Assembly (NCBI GenBank): GCA_004299495.1
Contig: SCPY01000278.1
Location: 1 to 6,374 of the forward strand
Origin: a bacterium
Lineage (GTDB): Bacteria; Omnitrophota; Gorgyraeia; Gygaellales; UBA12090
Direction: 5' to 3'
Length of the DNA: 6,374 nt
In this document: in pieces, positions 5,674 to 6,374 of the stretch
Layout of the letters: every line of letters starts with the position of its first letter
Position numbering within the stretch: position 1 is the first letter of the stretch
Notes under the pieces: generated by a model
The model's input: the letters and a program-made list of their open reading frames with translations, nothing else
What the model was told of the DNA's origin: nothing
Database searches by the model: none
Program-made: the position numbers and the translations under genes

Positions 5674-5696
5674 GATAGTTACGCAGAAACGACACT
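5674..5696 (-). repeat. Right terminal inverted repeat of the full element
   Basis: Reverse complement of the left end, ending GCAGAAACGACACT; one mismatch over 23 nt. Confidence 0.9.
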
Positions 5697-5792
5697 GTTT
5701 TTCTATTTCTGATGTCCGGATGCGCCGCTATTATAGGGACCGCTCTTACCGCCGCCGCCAGCTACGGCATCTACAAGGCAGGTAAAAAGTAA
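5697..5792 (+). pseudogene. 3' end of a second small lipoprotein gene, 5' part missing
   Basis: Directly at the right end of the element the frame VFLFLMSGCAAIIGTALTAA continues to AGKK and TAA, the counterpart of residues 13-43 of the lipoprotein at 2857. Over 96 aligned bases I count 8 differences, and 5721-5780 equals 2917-2976 exactly (60 bp). Weaker similarity continues past the stop to about 5828 (versus about 3033). The first 12 codons, start and ribosome site are absent, so this copy is not expected to be made. Confidence 0.85.
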
Positions 5793-5952
5793 AACCATCC
5801 AAGATGTGCTTTCTCTTGATATAGCCTTTTATAACTATTTCACTCTGACCCCTTTTAGGGCCATTAGGTGTAATGGTCCTTCTCCTAGTAAACGTGCCCC
5901 CGGGTACAGTGTACGCAATATATCTTAAAAGTATGATAATAATAGTTTTTGC
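5793..5952. other. Intergenic stretch with a strong hairpin, no gene seen
   Basis: No coding reading is convincing here. AGGGCCATTA (5857-5866) and TAATGGTCCT (5871-5880) form a 10-bp stem with a 4-nt loop GGTG and one G-T pair; no T tract follows, so it is not a standard terminator. CACTCTGACCCC lies just before it (5841-5852). GTACAGTGTAC (5904-5914) is a perfect palindrome around one central base. These may be remains of another repeat or element. Confidence 0.5.
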
Positions 5953-5981
5953 TTGACAATATTTATATGGGAGTGTATATT
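5953..5981 (+). promoter_or_regulatory. Promoter of the VapBC-type module
   Basis: TTGACA (5953-5958), 17-nt spacer, TATATT (5976-5981). Predicted start point is near 5988, giving a 14-nt leader that is almost entirely the ribosome site AGGAGG (5988-5993) plus spacer before ATG 6002. Confidence 0.78.
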
Positions 5982-5983
5982 GT
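5956..5983. promoter_or_regulatory. Candidate autoregulatory operator over the promoter
   Basis: ACAATAT (5956-5962) and ATATTGT (5977-5983) are a perfect inverted repeat whose centres are 21 bp apart, two helical turns. One arm overlaps the -35 and the other the -10. VapB-VapC complexes are known to repress their own promoters through such repeats; binding here is inference. Confidence 0.5.
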
Positions 5984-6001
5984 AAATAGGAGGTGGATAT
6001 T

Positions 6002-6238
6002 ATGACAATAACGGTGTCAGCCAGAGGGCAGATGGTTATTCCTGCTTCCATAAGAAAGAGATACGGCATAAGGCAAAAAAGCGAGGTAGAGTTATTGGAT
6101 TTGGGTAAGGAAGTAGTAATTGTCCCTATCCCGGACATATCTATGGCTAAATCCAGGGGGATCCTGAAGGGCGTATCAACGGATGACCTAATAAGGGAAA
6201 GAAGAAGCCTAAGAAAGCGGGAGCATTCCCGTGATTAA
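6002..6238 (+). CDS. vapB: AbrB/MazE-fold antitoxin (VapB type)
   Basis: The 78-residue protein should bind DNA as a dimer through an N-terminal SpoVT/AbrB swapped-hairpin domain and neutralise the toxin through its C-terminal tail. The N-terminal part TVSARGQMVIPASIRKRYGI is the classic motif (GQ-xx-IP-xx-IR-xx-xGI), about residues 4-23, followed by VELLDLGKEVVIVPI. The tail (SRGILKGVSTDDLI then RERRSLRKRE, about 50-76) is charged and probably toxin-binding. ATG 6002 is chosen because AGGAGG (5988-5993) lies 8 nt upstream; the alternative GTG at 5993 would fall within that site. Its last 8 bases overlap the toxin gene, as usual for antitoxin-first modules. The promoter and a possible operator lie directly upstream. 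Confidence 0.88.
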   Translation: MTITVSARGQMVIPASIRKRYGIRQKSEVELLDLGKEVVIVPIPDISMAKSRGILKGVSTDDLIRERRSLRKREHSRD

Positions 6239-6374
6239 GGCGGGTTTTATTTTGGATACCTCAGCGTTAATTTCCTTTTTGGCGGATGAAAAAGAGGCTT
6301 CTGCCGTGTTAAGGGTTCTTGCCTTATCAAGGATTCCGTTTATTTGCCTTTCCGAGCTTTATTATATAGTTTGG
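6231..6374 (+). CDS. vapC: PIN-domain toxin (VapC type), 3' end outside window
   Basis: From GTG 6231 the visible 48 residues read VIKAGFILDTSALISFLADE and end in LSELYYIVW. FILDTSALI is the first PIN motif with the metal-binding aspartate D9, and E42 in LSELYY matches the second conserved acidic residue. PIN toxins are Mg-dependent ribonucleases that cut tRNA or rRNA to arrest growth. The gene overlaps the antitoxin by 8 bp, with GGGAG (6219-6223) 7 nt before the start. The remaining acidic residues, expected at about 95-120, are beyond the window, so integrity cannot be judged. Confidence 0.88.
   Translation, partial: MIKAGFILDTSALISFLADEKEASAVLRVLALSRIPFICLSELYYIVW

Larger units (their letters stand above)
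4876..5696 (+). mobile_element. Full-length RAYT (TnpA_REP) transposable element, 821 bp
   Basis: The element is bounded by inverted repeats that begin AGTGTCGTTTCTGC on the left and end in the complement GCAGAAACGACACT on the right. It contains an internal promoter and one transposase gene. Its boundaries are confirmed by the second copy at 3562-3752, which shares both ends. Left flank is AATAATT in both copies; right flanks differ (GTTTTT here, AATTTT in the short copy). There is no obvious target duplication here. A fixed 5' flank without duplication is the behaviour known for HUH/Y1 elements of the IS200/IS605 and TnpA_REP type. Confidence 0.88.

Noticed and set aside
5746..6138. 130-codon reading on the minus strand
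   Set aside because: It is antisense to the lipoprotein remnant, promoter and antitoxin, with no family features.
5993..6238. Antitoxin start at GTG 5993
   Set aside because: That GTG begins within the AGGAGG site; ATG 6002 has correct spacing.

Overview
This window looks like a moderately AT-rich bacterial chromosome segment from a Gram-negative-type cell envelope organism, because it carries lipoprotein signal peptides and extracytoplasmic proteins. The mix of a glycosyltransferase/methyltransferase surface-polysaccharide operon, tiny lipoproteins, an HD-GYP protein, a REP-type transposase and a VapBC module reminds me of Candidatus Omnitrophota or similar uncultured lineages. That placement is impression only; no marker gene is present.

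Left part (1-2783): a tight three-gene + strand operon. It holds the C-terminal part of a polytopic membrane protein of glycosyltransferase (GT-C/PMT) type that enters from outside the window, a 302-residue membrane protein of unknown function, and a class I SAM-dependent methyltransferase whose GTG start abuts the previous stop. The operon probably serves glycan or lipid-linked sugar metabolism at the cell surface.

Middle-left (2774-3542): a decayed scrap of a response-regulator receiver domain lies directly after the methyltransferase and supplies the ribosome binding site of a 43-residue lipoprotein. Next comes a self-contained short transcription unit (promoter, about 70 nt, hairpin terminator) that may be a small RNA. 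A near-consensus promoter then drives an almost leaderless HD-GYP-type gene, cut off after about 100 codons.

Middle (3533-5696): two copies of one mobile element in the same orientation. The right copy is full length (821 bp) with a REP-associated HUH/Y1 transposase (RAYT/TnpA_REP), terminal inverted repeats of about 23 bp, and a promoter placed so that the mRNA should start at the ATG. The left copy is a 191-bp internal-deletion derivative that resembles a MITE. Between them lie a frameshifted, 5'-truncated gene of DUF6973-like character, an intact putative lipoprotein gene and a 3'-truncated exported-protein gene. All four genes that touch the elements are broken, so the elements mark rearrangement junctions.

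Right part (5697-6374): the 3' end of a second copy of the small lipoprotein gene (60 bp identical to the first), an intergenic stretch with a strong hairpin, and a VapBC-type toxin-antitoxin module (AbrB-fold antitoxin, PIN toxin running off the window). The module's promoter is spanned by a symmetric inverted repeat that could be its operator.
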